Below are positions 26,213-34,063 of a stretch of DNA of 34,063 nucleotides, piece after piece. How positions within the stretch are numbered: the first letter of the stretch is position 1; each line of letters opens with the position of its first letter. The DNA is taken from NCBI RefSeq assembly GCF_014836545.1, contig NZ_JACSQS010000024.1, forward strand, positions 1 through 34,063, read 5' to 3'. The notes below the pieces were generated by a model that ran no database searches, was not told the DNA's origin, and saw nothing but the letters and a program-made list of their open reading frames with translations. Source of the stretch: Stenotrophomonas lacuserhaii (GTDB lineage: Bacteria > Pseudomonadota > Gammaproteobacteria > Xanthomonadales > Xanthomonadaceae). The translations under genes were made by a program, and so were the position numbers.

Positions 26213-27832
26213 TCACCCCAGCCCGGCTGCACGCAGCCAGCGCCACAGCGTGGTGCGCGATATCCCCAGCGCCTGCGCCATGCCCTCGCGATCGTTACGG
26301 TGGGCCGCCAGCAGCTGCTGCAGCTGCACGCTGGACGGGCGTCCCGCAGGGGGCTGCAGTACAGGCGAGGAGGCCGCGTCGTGCGCCAGTTCCGGTGCCA
26401 GTGACAGCAACCGGGACGCATCGATGCTGCCTTCGGCAGGCTGCCAATGGATGCGCAGGCGGTCGACCAGGTTGCGCAGTTCGCGCACGTTGCCGGGCCA
26501 CTGCGCTGCGCTCAACAGCGCCATCGCGTCCTCGTCCAGCGGGGCGTCGACGCCACGCAGTTGCTGGAAGAAGTGGTGCACCAGCAGGGCGACGTCGCCG
26601 CGTCGCGCGCGAAGCGGTGGCAACACGATGCGCAACGTCGCCAGCCGGTAGTAGAGATCGCGGCGGAACTGCCCGGCCTGCACGCGCTGCTCCAGCGACT
26701 GCAGGGTGGCGGCGACCACGCGCAGGTTGACCGGCGTGGGTTCGGTGGCGCCCACGCGCAGCACTTCGCGTTCTTCCAGCACGCGCAGCAGGCGGGTCTG
26801 CAGCGGCAGCGGAAGCTCGCCGATTTCATCCAGGAACAGCGTGCCGCCGTCGGATGCTTCGACCAGCCCGACGCGGCCGCCGCGGCGGGCGCCGGTGAAC
26901 GCGCCATCGCTGTAACCGAACAGTTCCGATTCCAGCAGCGATTCACTGATCGCGCCGCAGTTCAGCGCGACGAAGCGGCCGCGTCGGCCACTTTCAGCGT
27001 GAAGCTGGCGGGCCACCAGTTCCTTGCCGGTGCCGGTTTCGCCGCTGACCAGCACGGTGCTGTCATGCGCGGCGTACAGCGCGATGTGCTGGCGGACCTC
27101 GGCCATCACGCTGCTGTCGCCGAGCAGCGCGGTGCCCTGGCCGGCGCGGCTGCTGCGGCGTTGCCGCGCGGGCACGCGGCGGCTGCCCGAACGCGCCAGG
27201 GTGTGGGTCAGCTCCAGCGCATGTTCGAAGGCCTGGCGGACCGAATCGGCCGAATACAGCAGCACGCCCTGCAGTCCGGCTGCTTCGGCGTGGTCGATGG
27301 CCATGCCGGTGCCGACGATCACTTCGATGCCGTTGGCGCGCAGGTCGGCGATGCAGTCGCGCGCGTCTTCGCGGGTGACGAAACGGCGGTGCTCGATCTG
27401 CAGGCCGAAGCTGTCCTGGAAGCTGCCGAAGGTCGGCACGTCACTGGCATGGGTGACCAGGCCGATGCGCGGGGCGATGCGGCGTGCGCGTGCCAGCGCT
27501 TCCATCAGGTCGAAGCCGTTGGCCTGGATCGGCACCAGTGGCACGTCCAGCCGGCTGCGCAGCCAGGCGGCATTGGAACCGCCGGCAATCACCACATCGC
27601 AGGGTTCCTGGCGCAGCCGCTGGTTGATCACCGCTACGGCATCCTCGAAGCCGAGGTTGATCTGCTCGATGCGGGCGCGGCGGTCGAACTCAGGTATGAC
27701 ATCGCCCAGCAGCCCGGTCAGCCGCGACACGCTCACTGTCCAGATCACCGGCTGGATGGGATCGGTATCGCCGGGGCTGTCGGGATGGCGGGGCAGGTAC
27801 ACAGGGCGTCGCGCTTGGCCGGGGTGTTTCAT
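26213..27832 (-). CDS. prpR: Sigma-54-dependent activator of propionate catabolism
   Basis: The protein has 539 residues. The N-terminal PrpR_N sensor domain spans about 27-210 ([60 protein letters not shown]) and in known PrpR proteins responds to 2-methylcitrate. The AAA+ domain has Walker A GETGTGKE (264-271), the sigma-54 contact loop GAFTGA (310-315) and Walker B TLFLDEIG (331-338). A Fis-type helix-turn-helix closes the protein ([20 protein letters not shown], about 515-534). It is divergent from prpB, with a 124-nt control region that holds a consensus sigma-54 promoter. The ATG at 27832 gives the normal start. Confidence 0.95.
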   Translation of the reverse strand: MKHPGQARRPVYLPRHPDSPGDTDPIQPVIWTVSVSRLTGLLGDVIPEFDRRARIEQINLGFEDAVAVINQRLRQEPCDVVIAGGSNAAWLRSRLDVPLVPIQANGFDLMEALARARRIAPRIGLVTHASDVPTFGSFQDSFGLQIEHRRFVTREDARDCIADLRANGIEVIVGTGMAIDHAEAAGLQGVLLYSADSVRQAFEHALELTHTLARSGSRRVPARQRRSSRAGQGTALLGDSSVMAEVRQHIALYAAHDSTVLVSGETGTGKELVARQLHAESGRRGRFVALNCGAISESLLESELFGYSDGAFTGARRGGRVGLVEASDGGTLFLDEIGELPLPLQTRLLRVLEEREVLRVGATEPTPVNLRVVAATLQSLEQRVQAGQFRRDLYYRLATLRIVLPPLRARRGDVALLVHHFFQQLRGVDAPLDEDAMALLSAAQWPGNVRELRNLVDRLRIHWQPAEGSIDASRLLSLAPELAHDAASSPVLQPPAGRPSSVQLQQLLAAHRNDREGMAQALGISRTTLWRWLRAAGLG

Positions 27833-27864
27833 GATACATCGGTTTCAATGTTTCATATGTTTCA
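27826..27864. promoter_or_regulatory. GTTTCA repeat cluster, candidate PrpR operator
   Basis: GTTTCA occurs at 27826, 27842, 27850 and 27859, the first overlapping the prpR start codon. The last three are spaced 8 and 9 nt. The cluster is 44-82 nt before the -24 element, a plausible distance for enhancer binding by PrpR and for autoregulation. The site is A/T-rich against a GC-rich background. Assignment to PrpR is inference from position. Confidence 0.5.
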
Positions 27865-27889
27865 ACGTTGCGCAGGCCGGAGTTAAGTG

Positions 27890-27902
27890 AATCAATCACT
27901 TG
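27890..27902 (+). promoter_or_regulatory. Match to IHF consensus upstream of the prpB promoter
   Basis: AATCAATCACTTG fits WATCAANNNNTTR exactly. It overlaps an inverted repeat AAGTGA/TCACTT (27885-27890 / 27896-27901). IHF bends DNA to bring sigma-54 activators to the promoter, so the setting fits, but the site is only 5 nt from the -24 element, closer than usual. About one chance match of this consensus is expected in 34 kb of random sequence. Confidence 0.4.
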
Positions 27903-27907
27903 CGCGT

Positions 27908-27922
27908 TGGCACGCTCTTTGC
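27908..27922 (+). promoter_or_regulatory. Sigma-54 (-24/-12) promoter of prpBC-acnD-prpF
   Basis: TGGCACGCTCTTTGC carries GG at 27909-27910 and GC at 27921-27922, ten nucleotides apart, a full match to the TGGCACG-N4-TTGC consensus. The start of transcription should be about 27934, some 23 nt before the prpB ATG. The divergent PrpR gene encodes the expected activator. Confidence 0.9.
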
Positions 27923-27956
27923 GCTCTTTTGGGGTGACCCCTGACAGGATTGCTGC

Positions 27957-28847
27957 ATGACTGCTTCCCTTGTTTCCGCCGGCGCCCGCTTCCGCCAGGC
28001 CCTGGCTGCCGAATCACCGCTGCAGGTGATCGGTGCGATCAACGCCAACCATGCGCTGCTGGCCAAGCGTGCCGGTTACCGCGCCATCTACCTGTCCGGC
28101 GGGGGCGTCGCGGCCGGTTCGCTGGGCCTGCCGGACCTGGGCATCAACACCCTGGAAGACGTGCTGATCGACGTGCGCCGTATCACCGATGTGTGCGACC
28201 TGCCGCTGATGGTGGACATCGATACCGGCTTCGGGCCGAGCGCCTTCAACATCGCGCGCACGGTGAAGTCGCTGATCAAGGCCGGCGCCGGCGCCTGCCA
28301 TATCGAAGACCAGGTCGGTGCCAAGCGCTGCGGCCACCGCCCGGGCAAGGAGATCGTGTCGCAGGGCGAGATGGTGGACCGGGTCAAGGCCGCTGCCGAT
28401 GCCAAGACCGATCCGGACTTCTTCCTGATCGCGCGCACCGATGCCATCCAGGTCGACGGCGTGGATGCGGCCATCGAGCGCGCCATCGCCTGCGTGGAGG
28501 CCGGTGCCGACGGCATCTTCGCCGAAGCCGCCTACGACCTGGACACCTACCGTCGCTTCGTCGATGCGGTGAAGGTTCCGGTGCTGGCCAACATCACCGA
28601 ATTCGGCGCCACCCCGCTGTTCAGCCGTGACGAGCTGGCCTCGGCCGGCGTAGCCATCCAGCTGTTCCCGCTGTCTGCCTTCCGCGCAGCCAACAAGGCC
28701 GCCGAAAGCGTGTACGAAGCGGTGCGCCGCGACGGCCACCAGCGCAACGTGGTGGACGCCATGCAGACCCGCAACGAACTCTACGACCGCATTGGCTACC
28801 ACGCCTTCGAGCAGCAGCTCGATGCGCTGTTTGCCGCCAGGAAGTAA
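27957..28847 (+). CDS. prpB: 2-Methylisocitrate lyase
   Basis: PrpB splits 2-methylisocitrate to pyruvate and succinate, the last step of the 2-methylcitrate cycle. It has 296 residues. The isocitrate-lyase superfamily signature KRCGHRPGK (123-131) holds the catalytic Cys125. [20 protein letters not shown] (about 82-101) and [12 protein letters not shown] give the Mg-binding acids, and [16 protein letters not shown] is the substrate loop. AGGA lies 8 nt before the ATG. It is the first gene after the sigma-54 promoter; prpC follows after 30 nt with a strong GGGAGGAAAA site. Confidence 0.96.
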   Translation: MTASLVSAGARFRQALAAESPLQVIGAINANHALLAKRAGYRAIYLSGGGVAAGSLGLPDLGINTLEDVLIDVRRITDVCDLPLMVDIDTGFGPSAFNIARTVKSLIKAGAGACHIEDQVGAKRCGHRPGKEIVSQGEMVDRVKAAADAKTDPDFFLIARTDAIQVDGVDAAIERAIACVEAGADGIFAEAAYDLDTYRRFVDAVKVPVLANITEFGATPLFSRDELASAGVAIQLFPLSAFRAANKAAESVYEAVRRDGHQRNVVDAMQTRNELYDRIGYHAFEQQLDALFAARK

Positions 28848-28877
28848 CCTGCTGCCACGATTTCCGGGAGGAAAACC

Positions 28878-30035
28878 ATGAACGATACGACCGCCACCCC
28901 GACCTTCAAGCCGAAGAAGTCCGTCGCCCTGTCCGGCACTGCTGCCGGCAATACCGCGCTGTGCACCGTCGGCCGCAGTGGCAATGACCTGCATTACCGT
29001 GGCTACGACATCCTGGACCTGGCCACCACCAGCGAATTCGAGGAAATCGCCCACCTGCTGGTGCACGGCAAGCTGCCCACCCGCGCCGAGCTGGTGTCCT
29101 ACAAGGCCAAGCTGAAGTCGCTGCGCGGCATCCCCGCAGCGGTCAAGGCCGCGCTGGAAGAGTTGCCGCCGTCGGCGCACCCGATGGACGTGATGCGCAC
29201 CGGCGTGTCCGTGCTGGGCTGCGTTTCGCCGGAAAAGGACGACCACAACCATCCCGGCGCGCGTGACATCGCCGACAAGCTGATGGCCTGCCTGGGGTCG
29301 ATGCTGCTGTACTGGTACCACTGGAGCCACAACGGCCGCGCCATCGACGTGGAAACCGACGATGACTCCATCGGCGGCCATTTCCTGCACCTGCTGCACG
29401 GCGAGAAGCCGCAGGATTCGTGGGTCAAGGCGATGCATACCTCGCTGATCCTGTATGCCGAACACGAGTTCAATGCCTCGACCTTCGCCTGCCGCGTGAT
29501 CGCAGGCACCGGCAGCGACATGTTCAGCGCCATTGCCGGCGGCATCGGCGCCCTGCGTGGCCCCAAGCACGGCGGCGCCAATGAAGTGGCCTTCGAGGTC
29601 CAGAAGCGCTACGACAGCCCGGATGAAGCCGAGGCGGACATCAAGGCGCGCGTGGAGCGCAAGGAAGTGGTGATCGGCTTCGGCCACCCGGTGTATACCG
29701 TGTCCGACCCGCGCAACAAGGTGATCAAGGACGTGGCCCGCGAACTGTCCGAAGAACAGTCGAGCATGAAGATGTACGACATCGCCGAGCGCCTGGAAAC
29801 GGTGATGTGGGACATCAAGAAGATGTTCCCGAACCTGGACTGGTTCAGCGCGGTGAGCTACCACATGATGGGCGTGCCGACGGCGATGTTCACCCCGTTG
29901 TTCGTGATCGCGCGCACCTCCGGCTGGAGCGCGCACGTCATCGAACAGCGCATCGATGGCAAGATCATCCGCCCCAGTGCCAATTACACCGGTCCGGAAG
30001 ACCAGGCGTTCGTACCGATCGACAAGCGCGCCTGA
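28878..30035 (+). CDS. prpC: 2-Methylcitrate synthase
   Basis: PrpC condenses propionyl-CoA with oxaloacetate to 2-methylcitrate. It has 385 residues, the usual length. The citrate-synthase triad is H231 ([14 protein letters not shown]), H270 ([14 protein letters not shown]) and D321 ([18 protein letters not shown]). [12 protein letters not shown] at 38-49 and [20 protein letters not shown] support PrpC rather than TCA-cycle citrate synthase, as does the operon. The second half of the propionate operon follows after a 134-nt gap that contains a hairpin. Confidence 0.96.
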   Translation: MNDTTATPTFKPKKSVALSGTAAGNTALCTVGRSGNDLHYRGYDILDLATTSEFEEIAHLLVHGKLPTRAELVSYKAKLKSLRGIPAAVKAALEELPPSAHPMDVMRTGVSVLGCVSPEKDDHNHPGARDIADKLMACLGSMLLYWYHWSHNGRAIDVETDDDSIGGHFLHLLHGEKPQDSWVKAMHTSLILYAEHEFNASTFACRVIAGTGSDMFSAIAGGIGALRGPKHGGANEVAFEVQKRYDSPDEAEADIKARVERKEVVIGFGHPVYTVSDPRNKVIKDVARELSEEQSSMKMYDIAERLETVMWDIKKMFPNLDWFSAVSYHMMGVPTAMFTPLFVIARTSGWSAHVIEQRIDGKIIRPSANYTGPEDQAFVPIDKRA

Positions 30036-30075
30036 AGCATGACCCGGCATCCTCGCGCAGGGTGCCGTGCGGAGC

Positions 30076-30094
30076 GGGACGGCGATGCCGTCCC
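30076..30094. terminator. Hairpin in the prpC-acnD gap
   Basis: GGGACGGC (30076-30083) and GCCGTCCC (30087-30094) form a perfect 8-bp stem with a GAT loop, 41 nt after the prpC stop. No T-tract follows, only GGTTCCGTTG. It may attenuate transcription, or protect the upstream prpBC message. The rest of the gap shows no clear promoter. Confidence 0.45.
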
Positions 30095-30169
30095 GGTTCC
30101 GTTGTGGCCTCGCAACGCCGTCCCTGCCGGTGAGGCGACGCCCGGCCCGCCACAGTCCAAGAGCCAGCC

Positions 30170-32800
30170 ATGACCAGCCCCCTGATGAACGAGTCGTACC
30201 GCAAGAACCTCCCCGGCACCGCGCTGGACTATTTCGATACCCGCGAGGCGGTCGATGCGATCCAGCCCGGCGCCTACGCCACGCTGCCGTATACCTCGCG
30301 CGTGCTGGCGGAAAACCTGGTGCGTCGCTGCGAGCCTGCGACCCTGGAAGCCTCGCTGCGGCAGCTGATCGAGCGCCGCCAGGACCTTGATTTCCCCTGG
30401 TTCCCGGCCCGCGTGGTCTGCCATGACATCCTTGGCCAGACCGCGCTGGTGGACCTGGCCGGCCTGCGCGATGCCATCGCCGATGCCGGCGGTGACCCGG
30501 CGCAGATCAACCCGGTGGTGCCGACCCAGCTGATCGTCGATCATTCACTGGCGGTGGAACATCCCGGCTTCGACAAGGCCGCCTTCGAGCGCAACCGCGC
30601 CGTTGAAGACCGTCGCAACGAAGACCGGTTCCACTTCATCAACTGGACCCGCAAGGCGTTCAAGAACGTGGACGTGATTCCGCCGGGCAACGGGATCATG
30701 CACCAGATCAACCTGGAGAAGATGTCGCCGGTGGTGCAGGTGCGCGATGGCGTGGCCTTCCCGGATACCTGCGTGGGTACCGACAGCCACACCCCGCATG
30801 TGGACGCGCTGGGCGTGATCGCCATCGGCGTCGGTGGCCTGGAAGCAGAGAGCGTGATGCTCGGTCGCGCCTCGTGGATGCGCCTGCCCGACATCATCGG
30901 CGTGGAGCTTACCGGCCGCCCGCAGCCTGGCATCACCTGCACCGACATCGTACTGGCGCTGACCGAGTTCCTGCGCGCGGCGCGGGTGGTCGGCGCGTGG
31001 ATCGAGTTCTTCGGTGAAGGCGCCAGCGCGCTGAGCATCGGCGACCGCGCCACGATTTCCAACATGACGCCGGAGTTCGGCGCCACCGCAGCGATGTTCT
31101 CCATCGACCAGCAGACCCTGGACTACCTGCGCCTGACCGGCCGCGAGGAAGCGCAGGTGCAGCTGGTGGAAACCTATGCCAAGGCCGCCGGCCTGTGGGC
31201 CGATGACCTGGCCCAGGTGCAGTACGAGCGCGTGCTGCAGTTCGACCTGTCCAGCGTGGTGCGCAACATGGCCGGCCCGTCCAACCCGCACAAGCGCGTT
31301 GCCACCAGTGAACTGGCCGCGCGCGGCATCGCCGATGAAGCCAAGCTGGCTTCCGGCAAGCTCGAGCAGGCCGGTGGGCTGATGCCGGATGGCGCGGTGA
31401 TCATCGCCGCCATCACCAGCTGCACCAACACCAGCAACCCGCGCAACGTGATCGGTGCGGCACTGTTGGCACGCAATGCCAACCGTGCCGGGCTTGCCCG
31501 CAAGCCGTGGGTGAAGAGTTCGCTGGCACCGGGCTCCAAGGCGGTGCAGCTGTACCTGGAAGAGGCCGGCCTGCTCGGTGAATTGGAGCAGTTGGGCTTC
31601 GGCATCGTCGGCTTCGCCTGCACCACCTGCAATGGCATGAGCGGCGCGCTGGACCCGGTGATCCAACAGGAGATCATCGACCGTGACCTGTACGCCACGG
31701 CGGTGCTGTCGGGCAACCGCAACTTCGATGGCCGCATCCACCCCTATGCCAAGCAGGCGTTCCTGGCATCGCCGGCACTGGTGGTGGCCTATGCAATCGC
31801 CGGCACCGTGCGCTTCGATATCGAAAAGGACGCGCTGGGCTTCGATGCGCAGGGCAACCCGATCACCCTGAAGGACCTGTGGCCGAGCGACGAAGAGATC
31901 GATGCGGTGGTCAAGGCCAGCGTGAAGCCGGAGCAGTTCCGCAAGGTCTACGACCCGATGTTCACTTTCAAGGTGGAGCATGGCGCGCCGATCAGTCCGT
32001 TGTACGCATGGCGTCCGCAGAGCACCTACATCCGCCGCCCGCCTTACTGGGAGGGCGCGCTGGCCGGTGCCCGCAACCTCAGCGGCATGCGTCCGCTGGC
32101 CGTGCTGGGCGACAACATCACCACCGACCATCTGTCGCCGTCCAACGCGATCCTGGCCAGCAGCGCCGCTGGCGAGTATCTGGCGAAGATGGGCCTGCCG
32201 GAAGAGGACTTCAATTCCTACGCCACGCACCGGGGTGACCACCTCACCGCGCAGCGCGCCACGTTTGCCAACCCCAAGCTGATCAATGAAATGGCCGTGG
32301 TCGACGGGGCGGTGAAGCAGGGCTCGCTGGCCCGCGTGGAACCGGAAGGCCAGGTGATGCGCATGTGGGAGGCGATCGAAACCTACATGCTGCGCCGGCA
32401 GCCGCTGATCATCATCGCCGGTGCCGACTACGGGCAGGGCAGTTCGCGTGACTGGGCGGCCAAGGGCGTGCGCCTGGCGGGCGTGGAAGCGATCGCGGCC
32501 GAAGGCTTCGAACGCATCCATCGCACCAACCTGATCGGCATGGGCGTGCTGCCGCTGGAGTTCAAGCCGGGCGTGACCCGCCTGACGCTGGGCATCGACG
32601 GCACTGAAACCTTCGAGGTGACCGGTGCGCGGCTGCCGCGCGCGGAGCTGACCCTGGTCATCCACCGCCGCGACGGCAGCCAGCTGATGGTGCCGGTGAC
32701 CTGCCGGCTGGATACCGCCGAAGAGGTGTCCATCTACGAGGCCGGCGGGGTGCTGCAGCGCTTCGCGCAGGACTTCCTGGAAGCCTCGCAGGGCGCATGA
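30170..32800 (+). CDS. acnD: Fe-S 2-methylcitrate dehydratase (2-methylisocitrate-forming route), AcnD
   Basis: This is an aconitase-family enzyme of 876 residues that dehydrates 2-methylcitrate to 2-methylaconitate (trans isomer), working with PrpF in place of PrpD. The cluster cysteines are C418 (TSCTNTSNPRN), C484 and C487 (ACTTCNGMSG). Other aconitase marks are DTCVGTDSHTPHVDALGV, SGNRNFDGRIHPYAKQAFLA and GDNITTDHLSPS, with AGADYGQGSSRDWAAKGVRL near the C-terminal swivel domain. The AcnD-PrpF pairing, 36 nt apart, separates it from AcnA. Start ATG 30170 (MTSPLMNESYRKNLPGTALD); no better upstream start is seen. Confidence 0.95.
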   Translation: MTSPLMNESYRKNLPGTALDYFDTREAVDAIQPGAYATLPYTSRVLAENLVRRCEPATLEASLRQLIERRQDLDFPWFPARVVCHDILGQTALVDLAGLRDAIADAGGDPAQINPVVPTQLIVDHSLAVEHPGFDKAAFERNRAVEDRRNEDRFHFINWTRKAFKNVDVIPPGNGIMHQINLEKMSPVVQVRDGVAFPDTCVGTDSHTPHVDALGVIAIGVGGLEAESVMLGRASWMRLPDIIGVELTGRPQPGITCTDIVLALTEFLRAARVVGAWIEFFGEGASALSIGDRATISNMTPEFGATAAMFSIDQQTLDYLRLTGREEAQVQLVETYAKAAGLWADDLAQVQYERVLQFDLSSVVRNMAGPSNPHKRVATSELAARGIADEAKLASGKLEQAGGLMPDGAVIIAAITSCTNTSNPRNVIGAALLARNANRAGLARKPWVKSSLAPGSKAVQLYLEEAGLLGELEQLGFGIVGFACTTCNGMSGALDPVIQQEIIDRDLYATAVLSGNRNFDGRIHPYAKQAFLASPALVVAYAIAGTVRFDIEKDALGFDAQGNPITLKDLWPSDEEIDAVVKASVKPEQFRKVYDPMFTFKVEHGAPISPLYAWRPQSTYIRRPPYWEGALAGARNLSGMRPLAVLGDNITTDHLSPSNAILASSAAGEYLAKMGLPEEDFNSYATHRGDHLTAQRATFANPKLINEMAVVDGAVKQGSLARVEPEGQVMRMWEAIETYMLRRQPLIIIAGADYGQGSSRDWAAKGVRLAGVEAIAAEGFERIHRTNLIGMGVLPLEFKPGVTRLTLGIDGTETFEVTGARLPRAELTLVIHRRDGSQLMVPVTCRLDTAEEVSIYEAGGVLQRFAQDFLEASQGA

Positions 32801-32836
32801 CGCTCTCGCCGACCCTCTTCTTGCTGGATTGACCCC

Positions 32837-34021
32837 ATGACCTTTCTTCCACAGCTCCGCATTCCTGCCACCTACCTGCGTGGTGGTACCAGCAAGGGTG
32901 TGTTCTTCCGCCTGCAGGATCTTCCGCTCGCCGCGCAGGTGCCGGGTCCGGCGCGCGACGCGCTGCTGATGCGGGTGATCGGCTCGCCCGATCCGTATGC
33001 CAAGCACACCGACGGCATGGGCGGGGCGACCTCCAGCACCAGCAAGTGCGTGATCATTTCGGCGGCCTCGGTGCCCGACCATGATGTCGATTACCTGTAC
33101 GGCCAGGTGTCGATCGACAGCGCCTTCGTGGACTGGAGCGGCAACTGCGGCAACCTGAGCACGGCGGTCGGCCCGTTCGCCATCAGCAACGGTTTCATCG
33201 ATCCGGCGCGGGTGCCGCGCGATGGGCTGTGCACCGTGCGCATCTGGCAGGCCAACATCGGCAAGACCATCATCGCCCACGTGCCGATGCGCGATGGCCA
33301 GGTGCAGGAAATGGGCGATTTCGAGCTGGACGGGGTGACCTTCCCGGCGGCGGAAATCCAGCTGGAATTCCTCGATCCGTCCGACGAACAGGACGGCGGG
33401 GCGATGTTCCCGACCGGCAACCTGGTCGATGCGCTTGAGGTGCCGGGCGTGGGCACCTTCAACGTAACCCTGATCACCGCCGGCATCCCGACGATCTTCC
33501 TCAATGCCGCCGACCTGGGCTACACCGGCACCGAACTGCAGGCGGCCATCAATGAAGACCGCGCGGCGCTGGAACGCTTCGAAGCGATCCGCGCACACGG
33601 TGCGGTGCGCATGGGGCTGATCGAGCGCATCGAGCAGGCGGCTACCCGCCAGCACACGCCAAAGGTGGCGTTCGTGGCCCCGGCGCAGGACTTTGTTTCC
33701 TCCAGTGGCAAGGCGATCGCCGCCGGCTCGATCGACCTGCATGCGCGCGCGCTGTCGATGGGCAAGCTGCACCACGCGATGATGGGCACCGCCGCGGTTG
33801 CCATCGGCACCGCCGCGGCGATCCCCGGCACGCTGGTCAACCTGGCCGCCGGCGGCGGCGCACGCACCTCCGTCGTGTTCGGTCATCCTTCGGGCACGTT
33901 GCGGGTAGGGGCCGAGGCGGCGCTTGTGGACGGGCAGTGGACCGTGACCAAGGCGATCATGAGCCGCAGCGCCCGGGTATTGATGGAAGGCACCGTGCGC
34001 GTCCCCGCCGATACCCTTTGA
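32837..34021 (+). CDS. prpF: 2-Methylaconitate cis-trans isomerase
   Basis: PrpF isomerises the 2-methylaconitate made by AcnD so that it can be hydrated to 2-methylisocitrate. The protein has 394 residues, normal for the family. PrpF marks are clear: IPATYLRGGTSKGVFFRLQD at the N-terminus, GMGGATSSTSKCVIIS, VDWSGNCGNLSTAVGPFAIS with the catalytic cysteine region, and GGGARTSVVFGHPSGTLRVG in the second diaminopimelate-epimerase-like half. It is the last gene of the operon in the window; a REP hairpin begins 12 nt after its stop. No prpE (propionyl-CoA synthetase) is seen before the window ends. Confidence 0.95.
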   Translation: MTFLPQLRIPATYLRGGTSKGVFFRLQDLPLAAQVPGPARDALLMRVIGSPDPYAKHTDGMGGATSSTSKCVIISAASVPDHDVDYLYGQVSIDSAFVDWSGNCGNLSTAVGPFAISNGFIDPARVPRDGLCTVRIWQANIGKTIIAHVPMRDGQVQEMGDFELDGVTFPAAEIQLEFLDPSDEQDGGAMFPTGNLVDALEVPGVGTFNVTLITAGIPTIFLNAADLGYTGTELQAAINEDRAALERFEAIRAHGAVRMGLIERIEQAATRQHTPKVAFVAPAQDFVSSSGKAIAAGSIDLHARALSMGKLHHAMMGTAAVAIGTAAAIPGTLVNLAAGGGARTSVVFGHPSGTLRVGAEAALVDGQWTVTKAIMSRSARVLMEGTVRVPADTL

Positions 34022-34033
34022 CCCGAATGTCTG

Positions 34034-34058
34034 GTGGGTGACGACCGTTGGTCGTCAC
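34034..34058. repeat. REP hairpin after prpF
   Basis: GTGACGACC (34038-34046) and GGTCGTCAC (34050-34058) form a perfect 9-bp stem with a GTT loop. With the preceding GTGG the 25 nt are the exact reverse complement of 7990-8014. It probably ends or stabilises the prp message. The right-hand neighbour is outside the window. Confidence 0.75.
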
Positions 34059-34063
34059 AGCCC

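Noticed and set aside
30545..33886. A very long open frame on the minus strand opposite acnD and prpF, and a similar one opposite prpBC (28014-30050)
   Set aside because: These are antisense frames kept open by the high GC and codon bias of the real genes; their translations are His/Arg/Gln-rich, low in normal domain content and match no family I know.
27957..34021. Absence of prpD taken as a broken methylcitrate pathway
   Set aside because: AcnD plus PrpF are an established replacement for PrpD, and both are full-length.

Overview
The window is a high-GC, gene-dense piece of a bacterial chromosome. It shows no transposase, integrase, phage gene, CRISPR array, tRNA or rRNA. Gene content and short GTAG-type hairpin repeats (SMAG/REP-like) point to the Xanthomonadaceae, most likely Stenotrophomonas; that assignment rests on recognition, not on a search. 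Almost everything is recognisable housekeeping or catabolic DNA. The less ordinary content is in the regulatory sequences, the repeats and a tandem pair of giant hybrid sensor kinases.

Layout. 1-85 is a nested palindromic element. 171-3164 (minus strand) holds a hemolysin III/TrhA-family membrane protein, release factor 3 (prfC) and a periplasmic M23 peptidase. 3263-6844 (plus) is a methionine unit: a promoter, a SAM-I (S-box) riboswitch with a terminator, then metX, metB and a ThrA/MetL-type homoserine dehydrogenase, each gene overlapping the next by ATGA. 6959-9455 (minus) holds an exported alpha/beta hydrolase and L-serine dehydratase (sdaA), separated by a hairpin and 23-bp tandem repeat. 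A glutaredoxin-like small protein follows on the plus strand. 9819-11609 (minus) is a YceI - cytochrome b561 - YceI operon.

11805-19046 (plus) encodes two paralogous hybrid histidine kinases of about 1180 residues (periplasmic beta-propeller, Y_Y_Y domain, one transmembrane helix, kinase core, receiver). No histidine phosphotransfer protein or DNA-binding regulator lies beside them. 19101-23702 (minus) runs aroK-aroB-WGR protein-hemE-MdtD-like exporter (shikimate and haem biosynthesis plus a transporter). 23800-26100 holds dodecin, a glycerate-kinase-like P-loop kinase, pdxH and a DoxX-family membrane protein.

26213-34021 is the 2-methylcitrate (propionate) locus. The sigma-54 activator PrpR is divergent from prpB-prpC-acnD-prpF. 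The intergenic region has a consensus -24/-12 promoter, an IHF-consensus match and a cluster of GTTTCA repeats. The AcnD/PrpF version of the pathway is used in place of PrpD, and no prpE is seen within the window.

How the parts fit: the met genes turn homoserine into cystathionine or homocysteine and are probably shut off by SAM. The prp genes burn propionyl-CoA, a product of odd-chain fatty acid and of methionine/threonine/valine breakdown, and are induced through PrpR. GTAG/REP hairpins sit at most of the convergent gene ends, and in three cases the TAG stop codon falls inside a GTAG tetranucleotide.
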